From an uncultured Opitutales bacterium (lineage in GTDB: Bacteria; Verrucomicrobiota; Verrucomicrobiia; Opitutales; Intestinicryptomonadaceae), in the NCBI GenBank assembly GCA_934613645.1, contig CAKTTC010000001.1, positions 62,001 to 126,000 of the forward strand: a stretch of DNA of 64,000 bases, in the 5' to 3' direction. Made by a program: the position numbers and the translations under genes. Below the pieces are notes generated by a model that worked only from the letters and a program-made list of their open reading frames with translations, was not told where the DNA came from and made no database searches. Shown here piece by piece: positions 41,648-50,125 of this stretch (its first letter is position 1; every line of letters begins with the position of its first letter).

Positions 41648-42445
41648 CTATTTCTTTTGCGCGGCCTTTGCTTTTGCAATTCGCTGCATAAGGTCTTTTT
41701 TCTCCTTGTCGTTCAGGAGCATGTAAAGGCGCGAGTTTGCAACCTCAACGGCGTAGTCGCGCGCGGTCGGAATGTCGTATGTTTTGCGTATTTCGGCGTC
41801 GATTGCCTTGATTTTGTTTTCGCTTTGGACGATTTTTTCGTTCAGCGATTTTTGCGCGACAACGTCTTTTGTTTCTGCCAACTGCTTTCTTGTTCTGTCG
41901 ATTTCAAGCTGCACGTTCATCAGGTCGGCGAGCCTGTTTTGCAGCTTTTCGTTTTCCTGCGCGCCCTCAATGGATTTTGTTCTATACATTGAAACAGTGC
42001 CTTTTGTCACCATTTTTTGGGGGTCGATGGGCTTGCCGTCCATTCTGAGCTCGGCAATTTCGCCCTCTTTCAGGACTATGCAGATGTTCGACGCCATGTA
42101 AACCTGCTTGTAGACTCGGTTGGGCGAAAAGCCGTATGACTCCGCCATGAGCTTTTCGTTGAGCTTGTATTCGCCCTCGAGCTTTTTGAATTGGGCGTCC
42201 AAAAAGAGTTTTTTTTCGTTGTCGTGCTCGGCCGCCATTTGGTCTTTCAAGTGCTTCAGCGCGGAGTTTTGCATTCTGATGATTGATATGTTGCGCTGGA
42301 ATTCGTCGTTGCCCTCTGGGGTTTTAAGCTCCGTGAGGTAGACGAAAAAGTCGTCGCCCGATTTCACGATGTTGCCGACTTTGTTCTGGGCAAAACAAAC
42401 TGTCGCCAGTGCCGCCGCCGTTATTGTTGCGATAAGTTTCTTCAT
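41648..42445 (-). CDS. Secreted helical protein of unknown function
   Basis: 265 residues from the ATG at 42445. A signal peptide is clear (LIATITAAALATVCFA|QNKV). The mature protein is mostly charged helix: FQRNISIIRMQNSALKHLKD, FLDAQFKKLEGEYKLNEKLM and a coiled-coil stretch LADLMNVQLEIDRTRKQLAE. A central SPNRVYKQVYMASNICIVLK segment could be a small beta domain. I do not recognise the family. It is transcribed alone, ending in the shared terminator at 41593, and is divergent from the gene at 42637. Confidence 0.65.
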   Translation of the reverse strand: MKKLIATITAAALATVCFAQNKVGNIVKSGDDFFVYLTELKTPEGNDEFQRNISIIRMQNSALKHLKDQMAAEHDNEKKLFLDAQFKKLEGEYKLNEKLMAESYGFSPNRVYKQVYMASNICIVLKEGEIAELRMDGKPIDPQKMVTKGTVSMYRTKSIEGAQENEKLQNRLADLMNVQLEIDRTRKQLAETKDVVAQKSLNEKIVQSENKIKAIDAEIRKTYDIPTARDYAVEVANSRLYMLLNDKEKKDLMQRIAKAKAAQKK

Positions 42446-42636
42446 AGTTTTGTTCTTTGAAAATTTTTTCGGCGTCGGGAATTCCGAAAGCCGAGTTCTT
42501 GCAATGTTTTGAATGTAGCAAAATTCGGGCGATTTTGTCGATAATTGTTTTAAAAAAACATTATTTTGTTTGTGTCGCCGTTTTTGCGCAGTAAAAGTTC
42601 TTGCTTTGGACACGCGCAACAATAGTGTTGTTTCAA

Positions 42637-43188
42637 ATGAGGCGTTTTTTTTGCTCCGTAATTTTGATTGGGTTCAGCGCGCTGCTTTTCGGCGGGTTCG
42701 GCGCGGCGTGCGCGTTTGCATACAAGGCGTTGGCTTTCGGCGAGTGTCGGCAGGTTGTCGGCGTTTCGTCGAAATTGACCGACTTCCTTTCCGACTCCTC
42801 CGCGCGTTCGGCGGAATTTACTGCGGGCGAACTCGAGGGCGGGGCGGCGCACATAATTTTCAAGTGCGCCAAAAAAGACAACGCGGGCGTGCTTCCCGCG
42901 CTCCCGATTTTTTCCGAAACCGACGGCGGCATTTCGGTGCGCGTTCCCGTTGTTGCGCAAACGCCGCTTGTTCTTGTTAAAAGTTCGGTTGTTTTTGAAT
43001 TTTCCGCCGACGGCGTTCTGGAGCTGGAAAAAGTCGGCATAGGTTCGGCGGTTGTTCCCGACGTTCTTCGCGGTTTTGTAGAGCGCGGGGTTTGCGCCGA
43101 ATACAAGCCGTTCATCGACGAATTCCGCAGGCTTTCAAGGGGCGTGAAAATAACAAAGCGCGGAAAGGTTTTTGTTCTCGAAAAATGA
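42637..43188 (+). CDS. Membrane-anchored or exported protein of unknown function
   Basis: 183 residues from the ATG at 42637. The N-terminus is one hydrophobic segment (FFCSVILIGFSALLFGGFGA), either an anchor or an uncleaved signal. The rest is a soluble beta-rich domain (AHIIFKCAKKDNAGVLPALP, GGISVRVPVVAQTPLVLVKS). The stop overlaps the next gene by ATGA, so the two products are probably made together. Not recognised. Confidence 0.6.
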   Translation: MRRFFCSVILIGFSALLFGGFGAACAFAYKALAFGECRQVVGVSSKLTDFLSDSSARSAEFTAGELEGGAAHIIFKCAKKDNAGVLPALPIFSETDGGISVRVPVVAQTPLVLVKSSVVFEFSADGVLELEKVGIGSAVVPDVLRGFVERGVCAEYKPFIDEFRRLSRGVKITKRGKVFVLEK

Positions 43189-44669
43189 CGCGCTTTCTGA
43201 CAGTTCTTCTCTTGTCGGTCTGCGTTTGCGCGGCTGCAACGCTTGAGGAAAAACTGCGCCTTGCCCAATCGGCCGCCGATGCCGCCGTTTTTTCCGACGA
43301 AACAGCCGTAGGCGAAAGTTCTGGCGGGAAACCCGACGCAAAAACCGAGGCGAACTCAGGGGCGAAATCCGACGCGAAAGCGGGTGGGGCTAATGGGAAC
43401 CGCCAGCGCGGAAATTCCGCCGAAACGCCTTCCCAAGCGGGTTCGCCCTCTTCTTCGGAAAACAAATACGTTGTCTCGCCGTCCGACTTCATCGACGGGC
43501 GGTATGTCGGCAGGGTCGGGGAGAGCGAGGCGGAGCGCAGGGCAATTCGCGATTCTGTCGAAAAGGCGGCGGAGCTTTCCAAGGGCAACGAAAAAATTTC
43601 GATGGGCGAAACCGACCTGTTTTTCATTTCGTCTCCCGACGCGAAAGCCGTTTCAATGCTCAAAGAACTCGCCGCCGCGTGCGAGGCCGCTGTGTTCGAT
43701 TTTTTCCCCGAAAGCCTGCGCGCGCGCTTCGTGCCTAAAAGCGAAATCCGCGTATTTTTGCCGAACCCCAATGACGGCGCGGAGGAAGACTCCCGCGGCG
43801 TCTCAGTTTTTGCCGACGCCCGCAGTGCCGTGGTGAACGTGGTTTGGAGCGAAAATCTCGCGCTTGAAGACGTTGCCGACGCGCTTGTTCGGGCAATGCT
43901 AAAGCGCGTGTTTGCGGGCGATTCCCTTTCGGCAGAACCCGCCCGCTGGATTGTTGCGGCAGTGGGGTGCGACGCCATCGGCAGAATACAGAGCGGGGCT
44001 ATTTCGCATTTCGCACGCATTGCCCAAGAAAACCGATATTCCGATTTGCGCGAAATTATCGCGCTTTCGGCTTCCGACCCCGAACTTGCGCGCGCCCGTG
44101 CATATTGGCTTTTGCGCGTCCTGCGCATCTTGACCGACCGACCCGCCGTTTTGGCTTTTGCGGAAAACGTTTCGCAGAAGCCCGATTCCGCCATGCGCGA
44201 AATGTCGCTGCTTGCGGGCGTGAAAGAGTCGGAATTGTCGTTGCGCGCAGGCGTTGTAATGGCGGGTGAATACACGCTGCGTTCGGGCGGGGTGCTTTCG
44301 TGTGCGGCGTCGCGCGGGGAGGTTTTGCGCCTGTGTTCGCTCAGGTATTTCGATTCCGATTCCCTCCCGCATTCGGCGGCATTCGACAGCCTCGACAAAC
44401 ACGGCGAAGCCGTCCGCAATTCCGCAGCCGCGCGCTTGGGCGAAATAAAGGCGGTTCTCGGGAAAATAAATCCCGTGTATTTCAATGCGGCGGTGTCTTT
44501 GGGAACAGTATACGAAAATTTTCTGTCTAACAACGGAAAATACGCGGAGTCCGTGGCGGCGTTCGCCGCGGAGTTTTCCAAGTCCGATTCCACTGCCGCG
44601 GCGGTGGAGCGTGCCATGAAAAAATCAAATAAAAACTTGACTAAGAAAAACCACAAAAATAGGCTCTGA
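43185..44669 (+). CDS. Exported protein of unknown function, peptidase-associated style
   Basis: 494 residues starting at the ATG inside the ATGA overlap at 43185. A signal peptide is present (FLTVLLLSVCVCAAA|TLEE), then a Ser/Gly/Lys-rich disordered linker to about residue 85. A helical domain follows with KYVVSPSDFIDGRYVGRVGE, ETDLFFISSPDAKAVSMLKE, a segment where a gluzincin-type motif might be expected but no HExxH is present, and WIVAAVGCDAIGRIQSGAIS. It is coupled to the previous gene and 6 bp ahead of tatA. The layout resembles exported peptidase-like proteins without the metal site; no function is claimed. Confidence 0.5.
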   Translation: MTRFLTVLLLSVCVCAAATLEEKLRLAQSAADAAVFSDETAVGESSGGKPDAKTEANSGAKSDAKAGGANGNRQRGNSAETPSQAGSPSSSENKYVVSPSDFIDGRYVGRVGESEAERRAIRDSVEKAAELSKGNEKISMGETDLFFISSPDAKAVSMLKELAAACEAAVFDFFPESLRARFVPKSEIRVFLPNPNDGAEEDSRGVSVFADARSAVVNVVWSENLALEDVADALVRAMLKRVFAGDSLSAEPARWIVAAVGCDAIGRIQSGAISHFARIAQENRYSDLREIIALSASDPELARARAYWLLRVLRILTDRPAVLAFAENVSQKPDSAMREMSLLAGVKESELSLRAGVVMAGEYTLRSGGVLSCAASRGEVLRLCSLRYFDSDSLPHSAAFDSLDKHGEAVRNSAAARLGEIKAVLGKINPVYFNAAVSLGTVYENFLSNNGKYAESVAAFAAEFSKSDSTAAAVERAMKKSNKNLTKKNHKNRL

Positions 44670-44675
44670 AATATT

Positions 44676-44933
44676 ATGATGAATTCGATTTTTGCATTTA
44701 TTATGCCCGGACCTACCGAATGGGTGGTCATTCTTTTGATTGCGCTTTTGCTCTTCGGTGCGAAGCGTCTGCCCGAATTGGCGAGGGGCTTGGGCAAGTC
44801 GATTAAGGAGTTCAAACGCGCCACAAGCGAAGTCGAACAAGACATTCGCGAGGCTATGAAAGAGGAGGAAACCAAAAAGCCCGAAGCAAAATCGGCGGAT
44901 TCCTCTTCGACCGACTCCGCCAAAGACCAATAA
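44676..44933 (+). CDS. tatA: Sec-independent translocase TatA/TatE
   Basis: 85 residues. One N-terminal membrane segment (WVVILLIALLLF) is followed by the FG-[AT]KRLPELARGLGKSIKEFK amphipathic helix that defines TatA/E and an acidic tail. The glycine-containing hinge FGAKRLPELARGLG is intact. TatA forms the pore of the twin-arginine pathway for folded proteins. tatB and tatC are not nearby. A terminator follows at 44977. Confidence 0.93.
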   Translation: MMNSIFAFIMPGPTEWVVILLIALLLFGAKRLPELARGLGKSIKEFKRATSEVEQDIREAMKEEETKKPEAKSADSSSTDSAKDQ

Positions 44934-44976
44934 CCCGTTTCCCTGACAGGAAGCGAACCCGCGTGTTCCGCATTTT

Positions 44977-45003
44977 GAAGCCGTTTTTTCGGCTTCTTTT
45001 TTT
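44977..45003 (+). terminator. Intrinsic terminator of tatA
   Basis: GAAGCCG and CGGCTTC pair around six T residues and are followed by TTTTTTT. Confidence 0.85.
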
Positions 45004-45050
45004 GCGGAAAATTCGGTGGGAATTTCGGAAAAATCCCGTCCGAATTGCGC

Positions 45051-45077
45051 AAAAAACGCCGTCAATCGACGGCGTTT
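45051..45077 (-). terminator. Intrinsic terminator of gmk
   Basis: On the minus strand CGCCGT and ACGGCG pair around CGATTG and are followed by six U residues. It lies about 30 bp past the gmk stop. Confidence 0.8.
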
Positions 45078-45105
45078 TGCTTTTGCGTTTCGAAATACAA
45101 AGGCT

Positions 45106-45678
45106 CTACTTGTTTTTCAAATCAGTGTAGATTTTGCGAAGGGCGGCGTAGTCTTCGTCGCGCGTTTTCGAGAGAATGCGCACGTCGAATTTGTCGGCCT
45201 GCTTGAATTCGTCAACGGCGGTTTTCATTCGGCGTTCTATTTCCTCTGCAGTTTCGGTGTTTCTGCCCGCCAATCGCGCGCGCAGTTCGGCTTCGGAATC
45301 GGGAGCTATGAAAACCGTCGTGAGGCGGCGTTTTATTTCGGGATAGCGTTCGGCAATTCCGCGCCAAGTTGCCGCGCCCTGAACGTCGATAATCAAAATG
45401 GAGTCGCCGTCGATTTCGTCGAGGGCTTTTTTGCTTGTGCCGTAGTAGCGGTCGTGGACTTTGGCGTATTCGTAGAAGTCGCCGCGCTCAATGCCGCGTT
45501 CGAACTGCTCTTTGGAGAGAAAGTGGTAGTCAACCCCGTCTTTTTCCGCACCGCGCGGCGGGCGCGACGTCGAGGTTATCACGCGCCTTACCGACGGGAA
45601 CTCCGCCATAAGCCGCTCGGAGACTGTGTTTTTGCCGCTTCCCGCAGGGCCGCTGATTACGAGTATCAAATTTTTCAT
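45106..45678 (-). CDS. gmk: Guanylate kinase
   Basis: 190 residues. The P-loop is LVISGPAGSGKNTVSERL; the GMP-binding part has ITSTSRPPRGAEKDGVDYHF, and ILIIDVQGAATWRGI and FIAPDSEAELRARLAGRNTE follow. The residue after the P-loop Lys is Asn where Ser, Thr or Gly is more usual, but all other signature residues are present. It phosphorylates GMP to GDP. It is the last gene of the long minus-strand run. Confidence 0.95.
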   Translation of the reverse strand: MKNLILVISGPAGSGKNTVSERLMAEFPSVRRVITSTSRPPRGAEKDGVDYHFLSKEQFERGIERGDFYEYAKVHDRYYGTSKKALDEIDGDSILIIDVQGAATWRGIAERYPEIKRRLTTVFIAPDSEAELRARLAGRNTETAEEIERRMKTAVDEFKQADKFDVRILSKTRDEDYAALRKIYTDLKNK

Positions 45679-45679
45679 A

Positions 45680-46216
45680 TCAATAAAAAACAGAGCTTAT
45701 TACAAGCAAAGCCGCGCAGGCGAAAAATACCCACCCGAGCGTTTTTGCGCGCGTTTTGTTTTCGTAGAGGTATTCGAACGCGTCTCTTAGCCTGTATGGC
45801 ACTGCGCCGAAGTATATTGCCGCAACAATCCAGACGTATGTAAGCGACACAAGCACAAGCCTCGACTGCGGCGGCTGCATAAACGCCCCGTCGAGGAACG
45901 CCCGCGCGGCAAGCAGCACAATTACGCACACCCCGCGCACCGAGAGGAAGTCGTCGAGATAAAAAAACGCCAGCACTCCCGCTATGCCGAAAACGGCAAT
46001 CAGCAGCCCTTTTATTTGCCCGAAGTCGGCTTCTCCCAGTTGTGAAAGCTGGTATAAAAACCACAATCCGCCCAGACCGAACGTTACAACCGCCGCCTTT
46101 TTGCTGCGCAAAAACGACATCATCGCGCCTTGGAACTTCTGCGTTCCGACCGCGAAAATCCAGCCTAACGCCGCCGACACCGCCGCGAGAATGTATGTTG
46201 AAATATACAAATTCAT
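45680..46216 (-). CDS. Integral membrane protein of unknown function
   Basis: 178 residues with five or six hydrophobic segments: ISTYILAAVSAALGWIFAV, AAVVTFGLGGLWFLYQL, GLLIAVFGIAGVLAFFYL, VCVIVLLAARAFL, LVSLTYVWIVAAIYFGAV and LGWVFFACAALLVISSVF. No catalytic motif is visible and I do not recognise the family. It ends 1 bp before gmk and follows the thioesterase gene by 43 bp. Confidence 0.7.
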   Translation of the reverse strand: MNLYISTYILAAVSAALGWIFAVGTQKFQGAMMSFLRSKKAAVVTFGLGGLWFLYQLSQLGEADFGQIKGLLIAVFGIAGVLAFFYLDDFLSVRGVCVIVLLAARAFLDGAFMQPPQSRLVLVSLTYVWIVAAIYFGAVPYRLRDAFEYLYENKTRAKTLGWVFFACAALLVISSVFY

Positions 46217-46259
46217 AGTCCCATCAAAAACTAACGCGCGGGGTTTCGCAAGCCAATAT

Positions 46260-46985
46260 CTACCGCCACGCTATATTTATGCGCGCGCACTCGCGGTTTG
46301 TCTGCGCGTTGAAAATAGAATGGAACGTTGCCCCTTCGGCAATTCGGCACGCCGACTTTACTTTTTCTTCGGGCTTTATCTCCTCCAGAAATTTTATGCG
46401 CACGCTTGCGGGAGTTTTGCGGAAATCGTCGGGCAGCGACTGCGTTGCAAGGACAATGTAGACGGAGTTGTTGACGTGCCCGTTTATGTCGATGTCGTTC
46501 TTGCGGACATCGCAGGAAACCGACGGGGAATCGGGCGCGGGCTTTTCAAGCTGTGCGTCGAGGTCGTCGGCGTTGGCGAATTCCGTTTCTATTTTGTCCC
46601 ACTGCTTGACGCGCTCAAGTTTTGCTATGCGCCGCGTCGAGATATCGAACAAAACCCACTGCGAACGCGCCGAAAAGAGCGTTTCGCCCGACTGCGTTTG
46701 GGCGACGAACTCTCTGTCGGTGGCTATTCTGCTTCTTACGGACGGCCAAGTTGTTATGTAGACGCGTTCGTTCCAGCGCGGCAGGCGGTTTATTTCTATG
46801 AAAAATTTCGATATTACCCAGCCCAGTCCGACCGGCTTAAGCGACGCCGCGTCGACGCCGATTCTGAGGGAATCTTCGGTTGCCGCCTCTTGGAGCATTT
46901 CGAACATTGCCGACAATTTAAGCGCGCCGAATCTGTCGGCGTCGGCCATTCTGACTTTGTAGTTTGTTTTGTATTTCGCGTCCAT
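46260..46985 (-). CDS. Acyl-ACP thioesterase (FatA/B-like, double hotdog)
   Basis: 241 residues. Two hotdog halves are visible: NYKVRMADADRFGALKLSAM, then GWVISKFFIEINRLPRWNER, VYITTWPS and, in the second half, DVRKNDIDINGHVNNSVYIV with the catalytic Asn-His-type NGHVNN. This matches bacterial acyl-ACP thioesterases that release fatty acids from acyl carrier protein. It lies 6 bp after the heme-binding protein gene on the same strand. Confidence 0.83.
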   Translation of the reverse strand: MDAKYKTNYKVRMADADRFGALKLSAMFEMLQEAATEDSLRIGVDAASLKPVGLGWVISKFFIEINRLPRWNERVYITTWPSVRSRIATDREFVAQTQSGETLFSARSQWVLFDISTRRIAKLERVKQWDKIETEFANADDLDAQLEKPAPDSPSVSCDVRKNDIDINGHVNNSVYIVLATQSLPDDFRKTPASVRIKFLEEIKPEEKVKSACRIAEGATFHSIFNAQTNRECARINIAWR

Positions 46986-46991
46986 AGCGCG

Positions 46992-47441
46992 TTATTTTGC
47001 TTGTTCGGCGGGGGCAGCTGTTGGCTTTTTCTGCGCGTTAAAATGTTCGAAGACCGCCTCGCGCTCGCGTTCGGTAATTCTGCTTTTCCAGTGGACAAGC
47101 CTGAAGCCGAGCGGCGGCATTGTGCCCGCTTGCAAAACTGACTTCATCTTTTCGATCGCCGGAACGTCGGATACTTCGGCGGGATTGCGCGCCTGCGAGA
47201 TGTCGAAACCGCGCAAGCCCTCGCGCACGTCGTTTTGTATCGGAATGTTTACAAGCGGAATTTTTGCGTAGAAGGGAAGCGGCGTGTTTTTTGCGTGGCA
47301 GAAAACGCAGCCCGATTTTTCGAAAACCGCTGCCGCGCGCACATTCGGCGCGCCCTCGGGGAGGTCGGAATTTCCCGAAATCGAAAAATACGCCGCCACA
47401 ACCAAGGCAATCGCCACAAAAGCTACAACAAATTTCTTCAT
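46992..47441 (-). CDS. Membrane-anchored heme-binding domain protein (PF14376-like c-type)
   Basis: 149 residues from the ATG at 47441. One N-terminal membrane segment (VVAFVAIALVVAAYFSI) is followed by the heme attachment motif CVFCH, then NTPLPFYAKIPLVNIPIQND, VREGLRGFDIS and, near the end, MPPLGFRLVHWKSRITERER. This order (CxxCH, a Pro/aromatic block, VxEG, MPP...H) is that of the small haem-binding domain family found next to envelope genes in Bacteroidota and Verrucomicrobiota. It should sit on the periplasmic face. Its redox partner is unknown. Confidence 0.8.
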   Translation of the reverse strand: MKKFVVAFVAIALVVAAYFSISGNSDLPEGAPNVRAAAVFEKSGCVFCHAKNTPLPFYAKIPLVNIPIQNDVREGLRGFDISQARNPAEVSDVPAIEKMKSVLQAGTMPPLGFRLVHWKSRITEREREAVFEHFNAQKKPTAAPAEQAK

Positions 47442-47522
47442 ACAAAACAATTCCCACAATAGGGAAAATGCTTTGCCAATCAACCAAAAAAACTTGCCCG
47501 TTGCCCGCGCAGGCTGAAGGCG

Positions 47523-48260
47523 TCAGAAATCGGAAAGGGGCGCAAACTGCTTCCTGTCGGCCCAGCCGCGCTTGCCCGACGGGGTTGAAACGTAGATGTA
47601 GCCGTCTTTTTCGCCGAGAATTTCGCCCGACTGTCCCTCCTGCGCCGTGGCGCAAACGGGGGCGTTCGGCGTGGGCGAAAGCCGCAGCGCAACGTCGTCT
47701 TTAAGCGAAACGGCAGTGTTTATTGTCTTGCCCCATTTCCAGATTCCGTAGCCCGATACGCCCGATACCGCGAACAGCACTATTGCCGCAAACACGCACG
47801 CGGCGTTGTTTTTGCCGAACATCACGGGCAGAAAGGCCAGAATCACGGCAACCCAGAACGCGGCAAAGCCCGCCACCGTCCATTCGAAAAGCGAGAGGTC
47901 AAGCAAATATGTTTCCGCCGCGCTTTTTTCGGGAATCTGAATGCCGTTGTCTTTGGCGAAAAGCCTGAGGTTTGCCTCGGCTTCGCGCAGGCGCGGATTG
48001 CGCATTTGGGCGCGCTTGTAGAACAGGACAGCTTCGCCCTTGTCGCCCAGTTTTGCGCAGGCGTTTGCCGCGTTGAAATATAACTCCGCCGAGTTGCCGC
48101 CCGCCGCCATTGCGTCGACATAGAAGCGTTTGGCTTGGGCGAAGTCGGCCTTTTCGTAGGCGCGGTTGCCCAGCGACATAAATTCCGACGCCGTTTGCGC
48201 CAACCCCGCAACGCAGACGCACGCCAAGACGGCGGACAGTATGATTTTCTTCAGCGTCAT
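47523..48260 (-). CDS. batE: BatE-like TPR/SH3 protein of the aerotolerance operon
   Basis: 245 residues. Signal peptide (LSAVLACVCVAGLA|QTAS), TPR repeats at 25-100 (FMSLGNRAYEKADFAQAKRF, ELYFNAANACAKLGDKGEAV), two membrane segments at about 130-150 and 158-178, and a C-terminal bacterial SH3-like domain with ALRLSPTPNAPVCATAQEGQ and KRGWADRKQF. This layout is that of BatE, the last gene of Bat operons. The ATG overlaps the stop of batD by 4 nt. Confidence 0.85.
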   Translation of the reverse strand: MTLKKIILSAVLACVCVAGLAQTASEFMSLGNRAYEKADFAQAKRFYVDAMAAGGNSAELYFNAANACAKLGDKGEAVLFYKRAQMRNPRLREAEANLRLFAKDNGIQIPEKSAAETYLLDLSLFEWTVAGFAAFWVAVILAFLPVMFGKNNAACVFAAIVLFAVSGVSGYGIWKWGKTINTAVSLKDDVALRLSPTPNAPVCATAQEGQSGEILGEKDGYIYVSTPSGKRGWADRKQFAPLSDF

Positions 48261-50125
48261 TTCAGTTCTCCGTAGATTTTTCCGAGCAGCTCCGACAGCG
48301 CGCCCGTGTCTATTGTGGATTTGTCTACCCCGCCGAAATTGATTGCGTCGGCGGCTTCGAACAGGCGCGAGACGGCGTAGATTTCGGCGTTGTCGAACCC
48401 CTTGGTTGCCAGTATTTCCTCGGCTTGGGCGCGGGCTATTGCGCCGCTTTCATACATGGGAGCGGCTGCTGCCAAAATGTGTTGCAGCGTTTTTTTGGCG
48501 TTTTCAAGGAAGCCGTCTATGTCGTTTTTCGCGGCGGCTTTTTTAGCCTTTTCGAAGAATTTGCCCGCCGCCTTTCTGCATTCCACGCGCTTTGCAAGCA
48601 TGGGGTTGTTTCTGAGCCTCAAAACCCTCAAACGCCAGCCGACAAACGCCGCCACCGCCGCCAATATCGCGAATTGCACGCACCAGAAAGCGGGCGACGC
48701 AAACAGTTCCACCGTGCCCGATGTGGCTTTTGCGTTCAAAACTCCGTCGAAGTTCGGGCCCGATTTTTCGACCTGCGCGGCGGGCTTTTCGGGTTGCGCC
48801 TGTTTGCCCGAGGGCGCAACGCTCACCGACGCGCCGTCGAGAACCGCCGTTTTGTATGTTTCGGTTTCGGGGTCGAAGAACGAGAACGAGAATTTCGGCG
48901 TTGAGGTCAAATCGGCCTTGTTCGGGACAATCGTGTATTTGAATGTTTTTATGCCGACATAGCCTATTGAGTTGTCGTCGTCGGCGAAAGTGGATTTCGG
49001 TCGGTATGTTTTCCAGTCGGCGGATTTTTCAAGCGCGGGCGCGTTCACGCGGGCGAAGTTGCCCATGCCCATGATTTCGACCGAAACAACGCACGGCTCT
49101 CCGCGCGCGACGGAATCGGGCTCGACCTTGGCGTTCTGCATTGTGAACTTGCCGATTGCCCCCGCAAAATCGGCGGGCTTGTCCTTTTCGGGCAGCGGTA
49201 GAACCTGAACCGACATGTCTTTTGTAGACGTTTCGAAGGGGATCTGGTTTGCCGCGCCAAAGGGCATACTGAAGAACGAATCGACCCTGTATTCCTGCAG
49301 GAACACGCCTTTTGAGTTGAAGTCCAGATTGTATTTGCCCGCTTTCAGCGGCGTTATGAGGATTTCGTATGACACGCTTATTTTGTCGCCGTCGTCGGTG
49401 TTGGTCGAGAATTTGTCTTCGTGCAGGGCGCAGTCAAACGCGTCCGACTTGTTCGCCTGCGGAAAAAGCCGCGCCAGCTTGAAGCCCTCCGCCGCCAGAG
49501 CCTTGTTGTATGAAAATACGAGCCTACAGGGCAACGCCTCGCCGACGTAGATTTTCTGCTTGGGAAGTTCTATTTTCAGGAAGATGTTGTCGGAAAGCCG
49601 CCCGAGATTTTCCGCCTGTTTGTGTTGCGCGTTTTGCATATTCGCAACTTGTGCGCGCCGCATATTGTGCAGTTGGCGGAACATCGATGGGAAGCCGAAC
49701 GCGTCCTCTTCGTCGTCGAAGGGCGAAGCCGCCGAACGCGCCTGTTGCGGGGCGGACTTATCGACTTTCAGAGTGGCGGGCTTGATTGTGTATTTTTTCG
49801 ACTTGTATTCCACCGTCCATTCGGGGACTGTGAACACGCCCTCGCGCGACGCCGCCACCGTAAACACCGTGTCGGTTTGCGACGACGCCTTGCCGTTTGT
49901 TATGGAGTATTTTTGCGAGCGGCTCACGCCCACAATTTGCAGCCCGTCGGGCATCGGGATTGAGTCGGCGTCGAGCGCGCCGCGGATTCCCTCCATGGTT
50001 ATTGTGTATGTTGCCGTTTCGTCGGGGCGAATTTGCGACGGCGAAAAGCCCGTGCAGGTTATGTTTTGCGCCCACGCGCAGCAGGCCGCCGTTGCGATGA
50101 CAATGAGTGTGGATATTTTTTTCAT
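48257..50125 (-). CDS. batD: BatD (oxygen-tolerance) protein
   Basis: About 622 residues from the ATG overlapping the previous stop (TAATG). Signal peptide: IVIATAACCAWA|QNIT. The large periplasmic part has repeated Ig-like beta domains with IRPDETATYTITMEGIRGAL, LPKQKIYVGEALPCRLVFSY and RGEPCVVSVEIMGMGNFARV. One membrane segment lies near 480 (FWCVQFAILAAVAAFVGW), followed by a cytoplasmic helical tail. It is the BatD component thought to sit with the BatA/BatB vWA proteins in the envelope. Confidence 0.87.
   Translation of the reverse strand: MKKISTLIVIATAACCAWAQNITCTGFSPSQIRPDETATYTITMEGIRGALDADSIPMPDGLQIVGVSRSQKYSITNGKASSQTDTVFTVAASREGVFTVPEWTVEYKSKKYTIKPATLKVDKSAPQQARSAASPFDDEEDAFGFPSMFRQLHNMRRAQVANMQNAQHKQAENLGRLSDNIFLKIELPKQKIYVGEALPCRLVFSYNKALAAEGFKLARLFPQANKSDAFDCALHEDKFSTNTDDGDKISVSYEILITPLKAGKYNLDFNSKGVFLQEYRVDSFFSMPFGAANQIPFETSTKDMSVQVLPLPEKDKPADFAGAIGKFTMQNAKVEPDSVARGEPCVVSVEIMGMGNFARVNAPALEKSADWKTYRPKSTFADDDNSIGYVGIKTFKYTIVPNKADLTSTPKFSFSFFDPETETYKTAVLDGASVSVAPSGKQAQPEKPAAQVEKSGPNFDGVLNAKATSGTVELFASPAFWCVQFAILAAVAAFVGWRLRVLRLRNNPMLAKRVECRKAAGKFFEKAKKAAAKNDIDGFLENAKKTLQHILAAAAPMYESGAIARAQAEEILATKGFDNAEIYAVSRLFEAADAINFGGVDKSTIDTGALSELLGKIYGELK

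Noticed and set aside
43185..44669. Metallopeptidase (gluzincin) assignment
   Set aside because: The overall layout suggested it, but no HExxH or other metal-binding motif is present, so the product is left unnamed.
43112..45052. 646-residue minus-strand frame opposite the exported protein and tatA
   Set aside because: It crosses tatA and its terminator, and is Ser/Ala-rich as expected from an antisense codon shadow.
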